From NCBI GenBank assembly GCA_944322285.1, contig CALUOR010000001.1:1-64000 (forward strand): DNA of 64,000 nucleotides. The letters are read 5' to 3'. This stretch comes from an uncultured Bacteroides sp. (GTDB lineage: Bacteria > Bacteroidota > Bacteroidia > Bacteroidales > Bacteroidaceae). The translations under genes and the position numbers were made by a program. Shown in pieces: positions 28,961-38,555 of this stretch. The notes below the pieces were generated by a model. That model worked only from the letters and a program-made list of their open reading frames with translations, had not been told where the DNA came from and did no database searches. Position 1 is the first letter of the stretch. The number at the start of each line of letters is the position of its first letter.

Positions 28961-29539
28961 TTACCAATCATCCATTGTTTTATTTTGTTTGAGTCCTCTT
29001 TGAGTATGGGTAAACAGTTCATCTGCGTAGTCAATGAAATCTGCCAATACCCTCCTCATTTTTCGCTTTAGCTTATTGGTGAAGGGAAATAGATCGGTTA
29101 ATTCTAAGCCAAAGTATTCTGGTTGTTCAAATCTAAAAAAGATAATTGTAGCTCTTACTTTATAGTCCTTGATTTTCAATTTGTAAACATATTTAGCGGC
29201 TGCATACATATTGCCCAATGCTTTGCCCCAATATAAATCATCAATCGTTTCGGTGATTATAAGTGAATAGTCGGTGTATGAGTAATCTGCGTTGCCCGAC
29301 CAATAGGCATATTTCTTTTGGATGCGGTCATCAAGATAGGCCTTGGCTCTCCGATATAATTCTTCTTTGTTTATATCGGAGAATTGAAATACCCGCTGTA
29401 TCTCTATATTCTCACCGACAATCTCAAATCTGTCTGCATAATGTTTGTTGAACTCTTCCTCACTTATCTTTTTTCTTTCTTGCGCTATGGCAGCTATACT
29501 TGTGACAAGAAGAATCAATAGGGTGAAATAATACTTCAT
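28961..29539 (-). CDS. DUF4468-domain exported protein
   Basis: 192 residues from ATG 29539, giving the signal peptide MKYYFTLLILLVTSIAAIAQ. The mature part has VFQFSDINKEELYRRAKAYL near 47-66, typical of the DUF4468 (TBP-like fold) family common in Bacteroidetes. Function unknown; the protein is probably periplasmic. It is the last host gene before the prophage and does not look linked to polysaccharide synthesis. Confidence 0.75.
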   Translation of the reverse strand: MKYYFTLLILLVTSIAAIAQERKKISEEEFNKHYADRFEIVGENIEIQRVFQFSDINKEELYRRAKAYLDDRIQKKYAYWSGNADYSYTDYSLIITETIDDLYWGKALGNMYAAAKYVYKLKIKDYKVRATIIFFRFEQPEYFGLELTDLFPFTNKLKRKMRRVLADFIDYADELFTHTQRGLKQNKTMDDW

Positions 29540-29884
29540 GGTAATTAGCATTTTAATCTTTTCTCATAATATTTTTGGCGAAGTTATAGAAAATTCTTGA
29601 ATATTGCAAGACGTCTTCTTTATTTTACTTACTCATTCGCTTATTTCGAACTTCTGATGAAACGACAGCTTTTTTCATTTACAATCTGGAGATAAGTGCG
29701 CTTTATTTTGTCATTTAGGGAACTTATGGCTTACAAGTTGGAGCGCTTTCTCTGGCAGTTGTGTGTATTTGTTGAATATTTTCAAGATAAGGTCTCATGA
29801 TTTCTACTCTTCATTTTCTACGCTAACTTGTTACCCAATCTAACAAAATTATTTGTTCGCTAATTTTATTATTACCATTATTTT

Positions 29885-29964
29885 CTCAAGAAACGCTTAA
29901 CTATAACTCCCAAAACACTTAACTAAAATCTGCGAAATACTTAACTGTTTTCGCCAAAACAGTT
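29885..29964. other. Left attachment region (attL candidate)
   Basis: Core TTAACTGTTTTCGCCAAAAC (29941-29960) matches TTAACTGTTTTCGTCAAAAC at 52666-52685 with one change. It contains a perfect inverted repeat AACTGTTTT-CGCC-AAAACAGTT (29943-29964). Two related words, AAACGCTTAACT (29891-) and AAACACTTAACT (29913-), lie upstream at about 22-base spacing, as in repeated integrase-binding sites. No gene occurs from 29540 to 30166. Confidence 0.65.
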
Positions 29965-30029
29965 GTATTTTAAAATATTAAACGATTATATCGTTGATTA
30001 TCAGACGTATAGATATTTATTTAGAATTG

Positions 30030-30060
30030 AATGTTTAAACTTTTGGTTAAACTTTTTCGT
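30030..30060. repeat. Left arm-type direct repeat
   Basis: AATGTTTAAAC, 6 bases, TTAAACTTTTTCGT. The same pair with a 5-base gap occurs at 52513-52542 near the other prophage end. Good candidates for integrase arm sites. Confidence 0.5.
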
Positions 30061-30085
30061 AGTTTTTTCTGAATGGGTAATATAA

Positions 30086-30142
30086 AAGCGTTGTATGAAG
30101 TAAATATAACCATTATTAATTATACCACCTTATACAACGCTT
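30086..30142. repeat. Long-loop inverted repeat after last tail-side gene
   Basis: AAGCGTTGTAT (30086-30096) and ATACAACGCTT (30132-30142) are perfect inverted copies with a 35-base loop, 24 bases past the last phage gene. Possible terminator or protein site. Confidence 0.4.
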
Positions 30143-30166
30143 ATTATTTGCATATTGTAGTTGTCA

Positions 30167-30589
30167 TTAGCATTTATTAGCACACTGAACTCTATCAGGA
30201 CATTCTAACTTACTACAGCACATTGATTGTAATTTGGCTATCTTCATTTGGTTGTCAAATATCTGTTGTTGCATTTCTACTATTCTTTTGCGTAGTTCCT
30301 GAAGCTCATCCAAATATTTATTCAACTCATTTTGTTTAATAGTTATTCTTTCTTCAAAATTCTTCACTTGTTGTGTGAGGAATTCGATTTGATTTTCATA
30401 TACTTCATTATTATCATTGCGTATGTCTATCAGTTCCTTTGTCGCATCAATGTTATTATTGTCTTTCTCCTTTTTGCGGTTGAATAGCCATTTGAAGAAT
30501 TGTATGACATATCCCGCTATATATTCCTTGCTGATTATATAGGTTATGATACCTCCAATTGCCGTTAGTATAATCTGTAATGTTTCCAT
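30167..30589 (-). CDS. Small membrane-anchored coiled-coil phage protein (holin candidate)
   Basis: 140 residues from ATG 30589 (METLQIILTAIGGIITYIIS); 16 upstream in-frame codons overlap the TATTTATA element and are rejected. One hydrophobic segment at about 4-33, a basic stop-transfer (NRKKEK), a long coiled coil about 60-120, and a Cys-rich tail (CCSKLECPDRVQCANKC). The position after the fibre genes and the size would fit a holin or lysis accessory, but the fold is not specific. Last gene of the virion block. Confidence 0.55.
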   Translation of the reverse strand: METLQIILTAIGGIITYIISKEYIAGYVIQFFKWLFNRKKEKDNNNIDATKELIDIRNDNNEVYENQIEFLTQQVKNFEERITIKQNELNKYLDELQELRKRIVEMQQQIFDNQMKIAKLQSMCCSKLECPDRVQCANKC

Positions 30590-30603
30590 TTGTTGTATTT
30601 GTA

Positions 30604-30619
30604 TTATATATATAAATAT
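30604..30619 (-). promoter_or_regulatory. Phage TATTTATA element, copy 1
   Basis: Minus strand ATATTTATATATATAA, 14 bases before ATG 30589, starting at the stop codon of the upstream gene. Confidence 0.55.
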
Positions 30620-31737
30620 TAGCTTCCAAACATCCATCGTACTTGATAACCTCCCAATGTATCATATTGTTGCCCTTGATTACGGCTATATTCTAATGCG
30701 AACATACCCTCATAATCTCTATATGTGTTATAAGGTAGTGTAAATGTTCCCGTAACGGTTGCAGTCTTATTGTCACTGCTATATGATATATTAGTAATTC
30801 TAAACGAAGATGATGTAGATTGCAATCTATCTTCTGAACTGATTCCGTATTGCGTATTTAATGTATAGGACAAATAGAAGTATCTTGAATCTAATTGTAC
30901 TATCGTAACGCTTTCAGGCGCATTATTAGATAATCCTATTGTGCATTGGAAGTCTATATAATTATAATAACAATTTACATAATTCCAAGTGTTAACTTGA
31001 TAATAATCATAGCTTACAGGCGCATCTCTTCTGATGCTTACCGTGAATTGCCTTCTTATGTCATCACCGTCAGGAAAAGCCCAAAATATTGTGTCAGTCG
31101 GAAAGCTGCCGTTTGTGCAAGGTCTGTTGGATAGGAATATGTACATTGTTGCATATCCCGTGCTGAATTGCGCACCTAATGTTATATTCAATGCCTGATT
31201 GCCTCCCTGCGATATATCCACGCTGCCATAAGCCGTATATAATCCTTGTTTGACACACGCACATATATAGACATTGCCGACACCTTCATTTTGAAGCAAT
31301 TCAACAAATTTCAAACTGCCTTCTACCCATTCTTCCCTAAATGGGACGGTGTTTGTTTTACCGTTAGCATACATTATACCTGATTGTTCGCATTGATATT
31401 GTACCCTTGCATCGTGTGCATATCCTCTGAAGTCTCCCAATCTGTAAGGAGAATTAGCACCTCCCGTTGGCGGCTTATAAGTCCATATATTATTAACCAT
31501 TCCATCCGTATCGCCTTCGTTCTGTATTCTTGCCGTTGTGGTGTCAAATCCGCAATATCCGTCACCTGCCTTATAGAATTGTTCCATTGTAGGACACACG
31601 GAAGGGTATATGGTAGGCTTGTATTTAGCCCACTTGTTTATATTATCGTGAGTACACAATGCACCCACATCGGTTAAATTTGTTCCCAATGTAGATGCAA
31701 CTTGTGATACCGTTATGCCTGATGTCCCTAATGCCAT
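30619..31737 (-). CDS. Phage tail-tip/fibre-associated structural protein
   Basis: 372 residues starting MALGTSGITVSQVASTLGTN. The N-terminal ~100 residues describe a small conserved module (INKWAKYKPTIYPSVC, KAGDGYCGFD) I associate with Bacteroidales phage virion proteins. The rest is beta-rich, Tyr/Asn/Ser-rich sequence like receptor-binding domains. No enzymatic motif. It directly follows the S74 fibre gene, which supports a role at the tail tip. Exact function unknown. Confidence 0.6.
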   Translation of the reverse strand: MALGTSGITVSQVASTLGTNLTDVGALCTHDNINKWAKYKPTIYPSVCPTMEQFYKAGDGYCGFDTTTARIQNEGDTDGMVNNIWTYKPPTGGANSPYRLGDFRGYAHDARVQYQCEQSGIMYANGKTNTVPFREEWVEGSLKFVELLQNEGVGNVYICACVKQGLYTAYGSVDISQGGNQALNITLGAQFSTGYATMYIFLSNRPCTNGSFPTDTIFWAFPDGDDIRRQFTVSIRRDAPVSYDYYQVNTWNYVNCYYNYIDFQCTIGLSNNAPESVTIVQLDSRYFYLSYTLNTQYGISSEDRLQSTSSSFRITNISYSSDNKTATVTGTFTLPYNTYRDYEGMFALEYSRNQGQQYDTLGGYQVRWMFGS

Positions 31738-31739
31738 TA

Positions 31740-33974
31740 TTAATTATTTTTTATTAGATTATTTACCAATTCCTTCAACTCATCAATCTGCTTCTGCATA
31801 TTGTCAATGGTTGTTTGTTGCTCAATTATCTGAGCTTGCAATATTGCCGTTACCCGTGAATAGTTGATACTAAGATAATGTTCTTCAGTTCCATCATCCG
31901 ATACTATCTCAGGATATATTTCTTTTACTTCTTGAGCAATGAATCCAATATCTTCTTTCCCGTCCTTAATGAATGTAACAGGATTAAGACAACCTCTATT
32001 CTCCAATTTATTAATATTCGATTTGTATCTTATATCCGAATTTTCAACAACACTTCCCGTTGCTCTTATGCTTCCGCTTACATCCAACTTATAACTTGTA
32101 CTTGGCTTATTCAATCCTATTCCTACCGTACCTCCCATCTCTTGTAAGCATAAGTTATACATAGTTGAGTTGTTATCTTCCCTGCCTGTCTGTATATGTC
32201 CATTGCCATCGCCTGTAATCCACATATACATACCATAATCGCTTGTGCCGTTGGTTATCTTAAATCTTGGCGCATCATCCAAGTATGCCGTAGCACTTGA
32301 AGACAACGTATTACCGAATATTCTCAAGGTATTTTGACAAAATATGCTTCCTGCTGCCGTTACATACGGGCTTACTGAACTTCCTGGGCCTAAATATAAT
32401 CTATTGTTGTAGGCTTGTACATACCAATTGGTATTTGAATGATAAAATCCAATATAAGGATTTGTAGCCGCTGTTCGTATGAATACTCTTGTATCTGAAT
32501 TTAATCCGCTTGTATCACCTACATCAAAATGTTCATAGGTAGTTCCTCCACTTGTATCAATATTATCAATCAAATCATCAACTTGCGTCTTGTTATAATA
32601 ATTATTCGCTAATGAGGTGACTACGCTGCTTATTGAATTAGCCAATAATCTACCTTGGTTTGCCGCCAATGCCGCATCTGTTCGGGTTGAAGTAACATCA
32701 TTAATAATATCAATATTGCTGCCTGTGTCTCCATTGATTGTGCCGTTTACAGTCAAGTCGCCTTGTATGACCACATCTCCGTATTGGTCTACACTCATTG
32801 AAGTTGACGTTCCGTTTCCTATCCACATCTTTCCGTTCCAAGCCTGCGCATACCAATTAAGATTATTGTGATAAAATCCGATATAAGGATTTGTGGCCGC
32901 TGTTCTTATTGCAACTCTTATATCGTCATTCATCTGACCGCTGTCTTCTGATACGGTGAAATGTTGGTATATCGTACCTCCTCCACCTGAAGTGCTTCCT
33001 TCTCCGTATGCGGCAACTTCGCCTGTTGAGTAGAAGTTTGTATTACACTTTAAATTTCCATTTGAATCGACTGACAACACATCAGCCAAATCTTTCCACT
33101 CAATTATATCAGTGCTTGTTACACTTTGTCCGTTTACATTCAATGTGGATGTTCTCGTTGTGCCATTTACATCCAACTTATAAGATGGTGATTTTGTTCC
33201 TATTCCAACGTTGCCGCCTAATTCTTGCAGATAAATATTATAATATAATGTTGTGCTATCCTCTCTACCCGCTTGGATATGTCCCGCTCCGTCAGCTCCT
33301 GTTACCCACATATACATACCGTAATTATTAGTGTTGTTTGTAATTCTCAACATAGGACTTGATGATAATGTTGCGGTTTCGGCCGCTGTTCTCGGCGTGT
33401 CTGCTATTCTGATTGAGGTACAATTGTCCAAATCACCTTCCACATCCTCAGTTCCGTTGAAGGGTTGACCCCAAATGTATCTTGTCGTTTGAAGCCTTGT
33501 TGCGCTATATACGTTACCTTCTTTAACATCATCAATCAATCCGTCTACTTGCGTCTTTGTGTATGCGTCTGTGATACCGTATCCGCTGATGGTGGTTGGC
33601 TTGTCTGTTATCTTGGTAAATGAGATATTATCAATATCAGACATATCTATGCCTTCTATCAGTTCTTTAAGGACTCTACCCTGATTGGCTGACAATGCGG
33701 CCGTTGTGGAAGTTGAAGTAAGATTATCAATCACTTCTGTTGCAATGCCTCCGCCACCTGTCGAATCACCCACACCATATGCACATACTTCTTGGTCTCC
33801 GACAAAATTGTATGAAGTATGTAAATTACCCTCCGAATCTTCGTAGAACCATTTATATAATTGTGCCAACGCTTGTTTCCCTGACGCATCAACATTGGTG
33901 TTTGAAGAAGAATAATAAGCGTTTATCACTCCATTACGGTTTGTCTTTGGTATATTTTTTCTAATGAATTCCAT
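31740..33974 (-). CDS. Tail fibre with C-terminal S74 intramolecular chaperone
   Basis: 744 residues from ATG 33974, which directly follows the hub gene stop. The C-terminus has SDIRYKSNINKLE and DIGFIAQEVKEIYPEIVSDD, the peptidase S74 chaperone that trims itself after trimer folding, then a coiled coil (IIEQQTTIDNMQKQIDEL). The body has internal duplications: RTAATNPYIGFYH twice, YGMYMW(V/I)TG...GHIQ(A/T)GRED twice, VGIG...SYKLDV twice, and ANQGR(V/L)L twice. It is likely the host-receptor fibre. Confidence 0.9.
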   Translation of the reverse strand: MEFIRKNIPKTNRNGVINAYYSSSNTNVDASGKQALAQLYKWFYEDSEGNLHTSYNFVGDQEVCAYGVGDSTGGGGIATEVIDNLTSTSTTAALSANQGRVLKELIEGIDMSDIDNISFTKITDKPTTISGYGITDAYTKTQVDGLIDDVKEGNVYSATRLQTTRYIWGQPFNGTEDVEGDLDNCTSIRIADTPRTAAETATLSSSPMLRITNNTNNYGMYMWVTGADGAGHIQAGREDSTTLYYNIYLQELGGNVGIGTKSPSYKLDVNGTTRTSTLNVNGQSVTSTDIIEWKDLADVLSVDSNGNLKCNTNFYSTGEVAAYGEGSTSGGGGTIYQHFTVSEDSGQMNDDIRVAIRTAATNPYIGFYHNNLNWYAQAWNGKMWIGNGTSTSMSVDQYGDVVIQGDLTVNGTINGDTGSNIDIINDVTSTRTDAALAANQGRLLANSISSVVTSLANNYYNKTQVDDLIDNIDTSGGTTYEHFDVGDTSGLNSDTRVFIRTAATNPYIGFYHSNTNWYVQAYNNRLYLGPGSSVSPYVTAAGSIFCQNTLRIFGNTLSSSATAYLDDAPRFKITNGTSDYGMYMWITGDGNGHIQTGREDNNSTMYNLCLQEMGGTVGIGLNKPSTSYKLDVSGSIRATGSVVENSDIRYKSNINKLENRGCLNPVTFIKDGKEDIGFIAQEVKEIYPEIVSDDGTEEHYLSINYSRVTAILQAQIIEQQTTIDNMQKQIDELKELVNNLIKNN

Positions 33975-33975
33975 C

Positions 33976-36081
33976 TTATTTCTTTTCAATTAATTTTAAT
34001 TCTTGCTTTGCCAAAACATAATCAGTCGTTATGCTGTCTACTATAAATATCTTCCCGCTCAGATTGTGGTCTGTCAGTCTGCTATATGGATAATATTCAT
34101 TCTTCAGATTGAGATTAAGGATAACGGACGGTGTAGAATACTGTGTTACTAACTTCCATATCTTTAACTCTTCATATCTGTATTCATTGCCATCCGTTGT
34201 ATTATATACCGTGTCAAGATATGTTGTTATATCATCATTGCCTATATACCCAACGACTGAATAGTTAGGTTCTTTATTATCCCAAGTACATATATTATAT
34301 TCAATTTCCTGCATTTCATTAACATAATCCTCATTAATTACATTAGTGTATTCAGTATCTGAATCCTTTTCTTCTTCGGTTAAATTTTCATTTACTGTTT
34401 TAGTCGTAATTTCAAAATTACTTATCCAAATGTAGTCAGTCCTTACATTGGCATTTCCCAATCTTTGTCTTGGCATAAACATTGTAAATTCAATAGTGCC
34501 ATTATACACCCGATTAAAGTACGGCAATGGTATTGCACATCCTGACGTGTCAAGACCTTCCGTATAATCAATATTATTTTGAATATTCAATGTTTTGTTA
34601 ATAAAATGGTTGTGCTCGGTTTCTTCGCTGTTGTCTGTAAGGTACAATTTAAATGTGGTTTCATCTGTTACCCAACTTGTACCATTCCAATATAAACCAC
34701 TCATTTTCATTCGACACTCAACATATAACAAGTTTGCCGACCAACTATCGTAATCGGGGTTACGCCCGTTTGCAATCCATAATTGATTGTTTATGTCCTG
34801 AATATTAAAGTCACCGTTGATAATAAAATAAGTTTTTCCTCCTAACATTGCGGTTGTGTCGTCTGATATATTAATGTAGAATGCGGGATATAATACATTA
34901 AGCTCCGTATATGCATCGTGTACGCATAGAACTATATAATCAGTCATTGACAATGTAGGATACAATTTAGTTCCATCTAATGTTTTATCAAAATAAGCCT
35001 TACAAACGGTCGCTCCTATATGTCCGTTTACATAATCATAATTAATGGTTGACGGTGTTGTTGTAATAGGTTCATAAGTATCTTTGTCATAGTAACAAGT
35101 CTGTATGTTTGAATTTGAATACCACTCATAAAAGCAATTATATGTGCCTCCTTCTCCTTGATTGCGCTTTTTCTCGATTTCTCCATATTGTGTCAAATAA
35201 TTATCATCCCATATATCAGGTATCACGCTTTCAACCGAATATAAGGAATCCTTAACCGTTACTTTATTATAAACATTATCCAATGACAATTGGCCGCCAT
35301 TCTCAACATAATCATCACCCGTTATTGCTTTGGAATGAGATAATGTAACCAATGTGTAATTGTCCGCTTCCGTACCTATATTATTAATCTCATATCGATA
35401 ATAATTATTATTGCCATTCTTGATAGCGTCATAATCTAATAAATACACACTATTGCCATAGGCTACAGCGGTAACTGCCAAATACTGACATACTTCTTCC
35501 AACACTTCTTGCATTTTCATCGGCTCATCGTCTTCGTCAAAGAAATTTTGTTCTGATATGGTCAGTCTTGATATGATTGGAAATGTTGATGTTGAATCAA
35601 CTTTAATATTATCAGAAAAGTAAAAGTACTCATATGCATTGCATTTGCTCAATAAATGATTAATCAATTCGGCAAATCTCACAATATCCCTTGATGTACC
35701 TATCGGCTCATATTCATAATATTGCAGGGCTGAAAGTGCGTCAATACATTCTATCTCTATGACTTCTTCGGGATTCTCGTAGCCTTGCGAATACAGATTT
35801 GGTGTAACATAACCTACCCATATAATTTTGTCGTTATCATCTGTAAGAGTTACTTTATTTTGTTGTGCTGTTGAAGAATACAAGTCAAAGGCGTAATCCG
35901 TTGTTATCATTCCTATTGTAGCACTCGAATACTTGCAAGGCTTGTATATATGGCTGTCAGACGTTTCTATTTCCGTCACAAATGGAGTATCAGACAACGT
36001 TACTTCTTTGATTGTTCCGCTGCCAATCTCAACATTATATTTATTTTCGTTTATATCGTAAAAATGTGATACGTATTTCAT
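33976..36081 (-). CDS. Tail hub / baseplate protein
   Basis: 701 residues beginning MKYVSHFYDINENKYNVEIG. Position directly after the tape measure and before the fibre matches the distal-tail/tail-associated (Dit/Tal-like) protein of siphophages. The N-terminal third is Dit/hub-like beta sequence (VTLTDDNDKIIWVGYVTPNL), with a mid-region helix in ALQYYEYEPIG and MQEVLEEVCQYLAVTAVAYG. I see no peptidase motif. It overlaps the tape-measure stop by one base. Confidence 0.7.
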   Translation of the reverse strand: MKYVSHFYDINENKYNVEIGSGTIKEVTLSDTPFVTEIETSDSHIYKPCKYSSATIGMITTDYAFDLYSSTAQQNKVTLTDDNDKIIWVGYVTPNLYSQGYENPEEVIEIECIDALSALQYYEYEPIGTSRDIVRFAELINHLLSKCNAYEYFYFSDNIKVDSTSTFPIISRLTISEQNFFDEDDEPMKMQEVLEEVCQYLAVTAVAYGNSVYLLDYDAIKNGNNNYYRYEINNIGTEADNYTLVTLSHSKAITGDDYVENGGQLSLDNVYNKVTVKDSLYSVESVIPDIWDDNYLTQYGEIEKKRNQGEGGTYNCFYEWYSNSNIQTCYYDKDTYEPITTTPSTINYDYVNGHIGATVCKAYFDKTLDGTKLYPTLSMTDYIVLCVHDAYTELNVLYPAFYINISDDTTAMLGGKTYFIINGDFNIQDINNQLWIANGRNPDYDSWSANLLYVECRMKMSGLYWNGTSWVTDETTFKLYLTDNSEETEHNHFINKTLNIQNNIDYTEGLDTSGCAIPLPYFNRVYNGTIEFTMFMPRQRLGNANVRTDYIWISNFEITTKTVNENLTEEEKDSDTEYTNVINEDYVNEMQEIEYNICTWDNKEPNYSVVGYIGNDDITTYLDTVYNTTDGNEYRYEELKIWKLVTQYSTPSVILNLNLKNEYYPYSRLTDHNLSGKIFIVDSITTDYVLAKQELKLIEKK

Positions 36082-37820
36082 TAACTTACTTTGCTTATTT
36101 TATTATTATAATTGGATAAGACACCTACCAATTCTTTGCCTTTGATTTTGAATTCCACTTGTCCGCCATTGCCGTTGCCTCCATTGGTCAATAATCCGTA
36201 TAAATTACCCTGTTGTTTTTTGTTAAGAATCATTTCACCGCTGTTAAGACGCGCCAATACTTTATCACCCGTTGGAGAATTACCTCCTACAATACCGCCT
36301 GTTGCGAATTTTGGGATTGAAGCGAATGCCGCTATCATTGCCGCAATTGCTCCAATCGCCACTATCCAACCTATTAACGGCGTCTTTGCCGCTTCTGCCG
36401 CACCTGTTGCGATTGCCTCCGCCTGCTTTGCGCCTGCCACTCCCTGACTTGCCGACATTTCGCCCGCTGCCGCTGCCGTATCCGCCTGTCTCGCCACTAT
36501 CAAGCCTTGTATCGCTTGCGTTGCCGCCAATACCGTTGACATTATGCCCTGACCCCAATTTAACCAACCTTGCAATCCTTCATCTCCTATTCCTGCTACC
36601 GCTGTCATTGCGTCACACAAGCCGTACATCGCATCTGTATAATCATTTACATCTCCTACTTTCTCGCTGAACGTGAACGGCTGTAAGGGTATTTTATCCA
36701 TTGTATTTGAAGCAATATTTAACCTGTCCTTTAAGGTTGCCATTTCTGAATCAATGAAGGAATCCGTATCAAATTTGAACGGTGCTTCTATGTTTTTTAT
36801 TTCGCTTGAGCTTGATGTATCGCTTGTATTCAACTCGTTTACAAAGGACTGATAGGCATTGGTATATTCTTCTAATTGGCTTCCTAACTCTTCGTTGGCG
36901 TCATTGGCTTGATTAATCAAGTCATAGAGTGATTGCAGTCTCTCATCATCCTTCTTGACAAGCAATGAATTATATAAGATTGCCATCTCGTATTGTTGCG
37001 CTAAGGCTTCTTCTTCTGCCTTTTGTTCCGCTGATGTTGTTGTAACACTATTGCTACGGGTATACATTGCCTCCATCGCATTATAAGACTGTGTTTCGGC
37101 TTGGTATTTCTTTCTTATATCCGCCTGCTTCTTTACATATTCGGTGTATTCTTTTTCTAATTTTTCTTTCTCAGTCTTGCGTGCTTCCGCATTCTGAATG
37201 TCCAATCTTAGTATCTTGTCCACATTAGCCAAATCCACATCTATAAGTCTGTTACTTTCTTTTGCTAACGCTTTAACCGTATTCAACGCATCCTCTCTAT
37301 ATTGTTTGGCGTATTGTTCCAAGTCTTTAAGGGCTGCATTCCACGCTTCAAATCCCGTCTCTCTGTCACCTCTGCTTAATGAAGTGTTATTAGCGGATGT
37401 TCGTGCGGCTGATATTTGCCTTCTGTTATCCGAACGTACATAAGAGTATGCCATTGAAGTATTTCCCAATTGGTCTAACATTCTTGATGCTTCCCTTGAT
37501 TTTGCAATGACATTATCCAAACCGCCTAATATGTTTGAAAAATCGCCACTACTGATAGCGTAGAAGAATTCATTAACGGATGCTTTGGCCGCATTCATTG
37601 CCTCTTTCATTGAGTCGCCAAATTGTTGGTTGTTCCTCATCATTCCATTGAATGTCTCCATTGCTCCGCCTGCCACGCCTAATGAAGCCGCAAATGTTCC
37701 GATAACATTCTTGATGCCTGCCATTGACTTGTTGAAGATTTCCAACTGCTTCTTGCTTGCGGCAATATTATCGTTGAATTGTTTGTTATTTAATATTATC
37801 CTTGTTACTAAATCCGCCAT
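36081..37820 (-). CDS. Tape measure protein
   Basis: 579 residues. The N-terminal half is helical coiled coil. The C-terminal region has two small-residue-rich hydrophobic stretches (GWLNWGQGIMSTVLAATQAI and GWIVAIGAIAAMIAAFASIP) followed by FATGGIVGGNSP and LARLNSGEMILNKKQQ, the signature ending of tape measures. By the usual ~1.5 angstrom per residue rule this predicts a short tail of roughly 85-90 nm. It overlaps the chaperone ORF by 35 bases. Confidence 0.92.
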   Translation of the reverse strand: MADLVTRIILNNKQFNDNIAASKKQLEIFNKSMAGIKNVIGTFAASLGVAGGAMETFNGMMRNNQQFGDSMKEAMNAAKASVNEFFYAISSGDFSNILGGLDNVIAKSREASRMLDQLGNTSMAYSYVRSDNRRQISAARTSANNTSLSRGDRETGFEAWNAALKDLEQYAKQYREDALNTVKALAKESNRLIDVDLANVDKILRLDIQNAEARKTEKEKLEKEYTEYVKKQADIRKKYQAETQSYNAMEAMYTRSNSVTTTSAEQKAEEEALAQQYEMAILYNSLLVKKDDERLQSLYDLINQANDANEELGSQLEEYTNAYQSFVNELNTSDTSSSSEIKNIEAPFKFDTDSFIDSEMATLKDRLNIASNTMDKIPLQPFTFSEKVGDVNDYTDAMYGLCDAMTAVAGIGDEGLQGWLNWGQGIMSTVLAATQAIQGLIVARQADTAAAAGEMSASQGVAGAKQAEAIATGAAEAAKTPLIGWIVAIGAIAAMIAAFASIPKFATGGIVGGNSPTGDKVLARLNSGEMILNKKQQGNLYGLLTNGGNGNGGQVEFKIKGKELVGVLSNYNNKISKVS

Positions 37821-38130
37821 TGTTTATGAATTGTTTCGCTTTATTCTTTAATCTTGATATATCATCGTCTGATATATGTTTGTCTTGTTCGTCCACTTCG
37901 TCATCCCAAGGGAAGGCGATTATATCTTTGGGCTTCATCTTTTTCTTTGAATTGACTTGTGCCGTTATGTATGAATTAAACCTCATCATCTCCATTATAT
38001 CACGTTCTGAATAATTTAAAGAATCCAACATCAAATTTAGCTCATACATTTGCATCTTATCCATGGCGTATTGATAATCAACCAATCTTTTTTGGAATAC
38101 GATTATCTGTATTGCCTTTGTGAACGTCAT
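37786..38130 (-). CDS. Tail assembly chaperone, downstream frame (T part of a G-GT pair)
   Basis: 114 residues if started at ATG 38130. It overlaps the preceding chaperone stop (ATGA) and can also be reached by a -1 shift at the A9 run 38141-38133, giving a G-T fusion as in lambda-like phages. Contains MMRFNSYITAQVNSKKKMKP and charged C-terminus. It lies between the tail tube and the tape measure, the invariant place for these chaperones. Confidence 0.75.
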   Translation of the reverse strand: MTFTKAIQIIVFQKRLVDYQYAMDKMQMYELNLMLDSLNYSERDIMEMMRFNSYITAQVNSKKKMKPKDIIAFPWDDEVDEQDKHISDDDISRLKNKAKQFINNGGFSNKDNIK

Positions 38131-38438
38131 ACTTTTTTTTTAGATGTTTGGGTATCGGCTGTTTCATTATCATCAAAAATGGCTTGTTTCTTATATTCGT
38201 CTTGAAGGAATCTGTTAAAATCCTTAATGATTGCAGGATTCTCATCACACATATCAATCAATTCGTCAAATGTGAGATTCAATGTGGGTTCATTGGCAAG
38301 AATGATTGAATATAAGAATAGATATATATCCGTTACACTGTTGGTCGTAAACGCTTTGTTGGCTATTTTCTCGAAGACGATAATTGCCCGAATGGTATAT
38401 TTAAGCTCGATTTCTTTGCCTTTGATTGTCAGTTTCAT
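38127..38438 (-). CDS. Tail assembly chaperone, upstream frame (G part)
   Basis: 103 residues: MKLTIKGKEIELKYTIRAII, a pattern seen in gp13/G-type tail chaperones, with short acidic middle (NEPTLNLTFDELIDMCDENP). The C-terminus SKKKV is encoded by the A9 slippery run just before TGA. It binds the tape measure during tail assembly and is absent from the virion in relatives. Confidence 0.75.
   Translation of the reverse strand: MKLTIKGKEIELKYTIRAIIVFEKIANKAFTTNSVTDIYLFLYSIILANEPTLNLTFDELIDMCDENPAIIKDFNRFLQDEYKKQAIFDDNETADTQTSKKKV
38133..38141 (-). promoter_or_regulatory. A9 slippery site for programmed -1 frameshift
   Basis: Minus-strand TCT AAA AAA AAA GTA TGA in the G frame. After a -1 shift the next codons are AGT ATG ACG, joining the downstream chaperone frame before the stop is read. 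Confidence 0.7.
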
Positions 38439-38464
38439 ATCTTATATCTTTTGTTAAATTATTC

Positions 38465-38478
38465 TTATATATAAATAT
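38465..38478 (-). promoter_or_regulatory. Phage TATTTATA element, copy 2
   Basis: Minus strand ATATTTATATATAA, 26 bases before the chaperone start at 38438. Confidence 0.5.
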
Positions 38479-38555
38479 GAAGCAAGAATAAAAAAAGAAT
38501 GGTTGCACTATAATAATAGCACAACCAAGAAAGAAAAAGATATGAAAAACTTGAA

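Noticed and set aside
29943-29964. Perfect inverted repeat as a terminator of the phage block
   Set aside because: It is matched, with near-identical sequence, at the other prophage end, which fits an att core better; no strong T run of six or more follows.
29540-30166. tRNA gene as integration target
   Set aside because: No cloverleaf-like sequence is seen at either prophage end; the insertion is in intergenic A/T-rich DNA.
31740-33974. Diversity-generating retroelement acting on the tail fibre
   Set aside because: No reverse transcriptase or template repeat in the window; the repeats are ordinary duplications.
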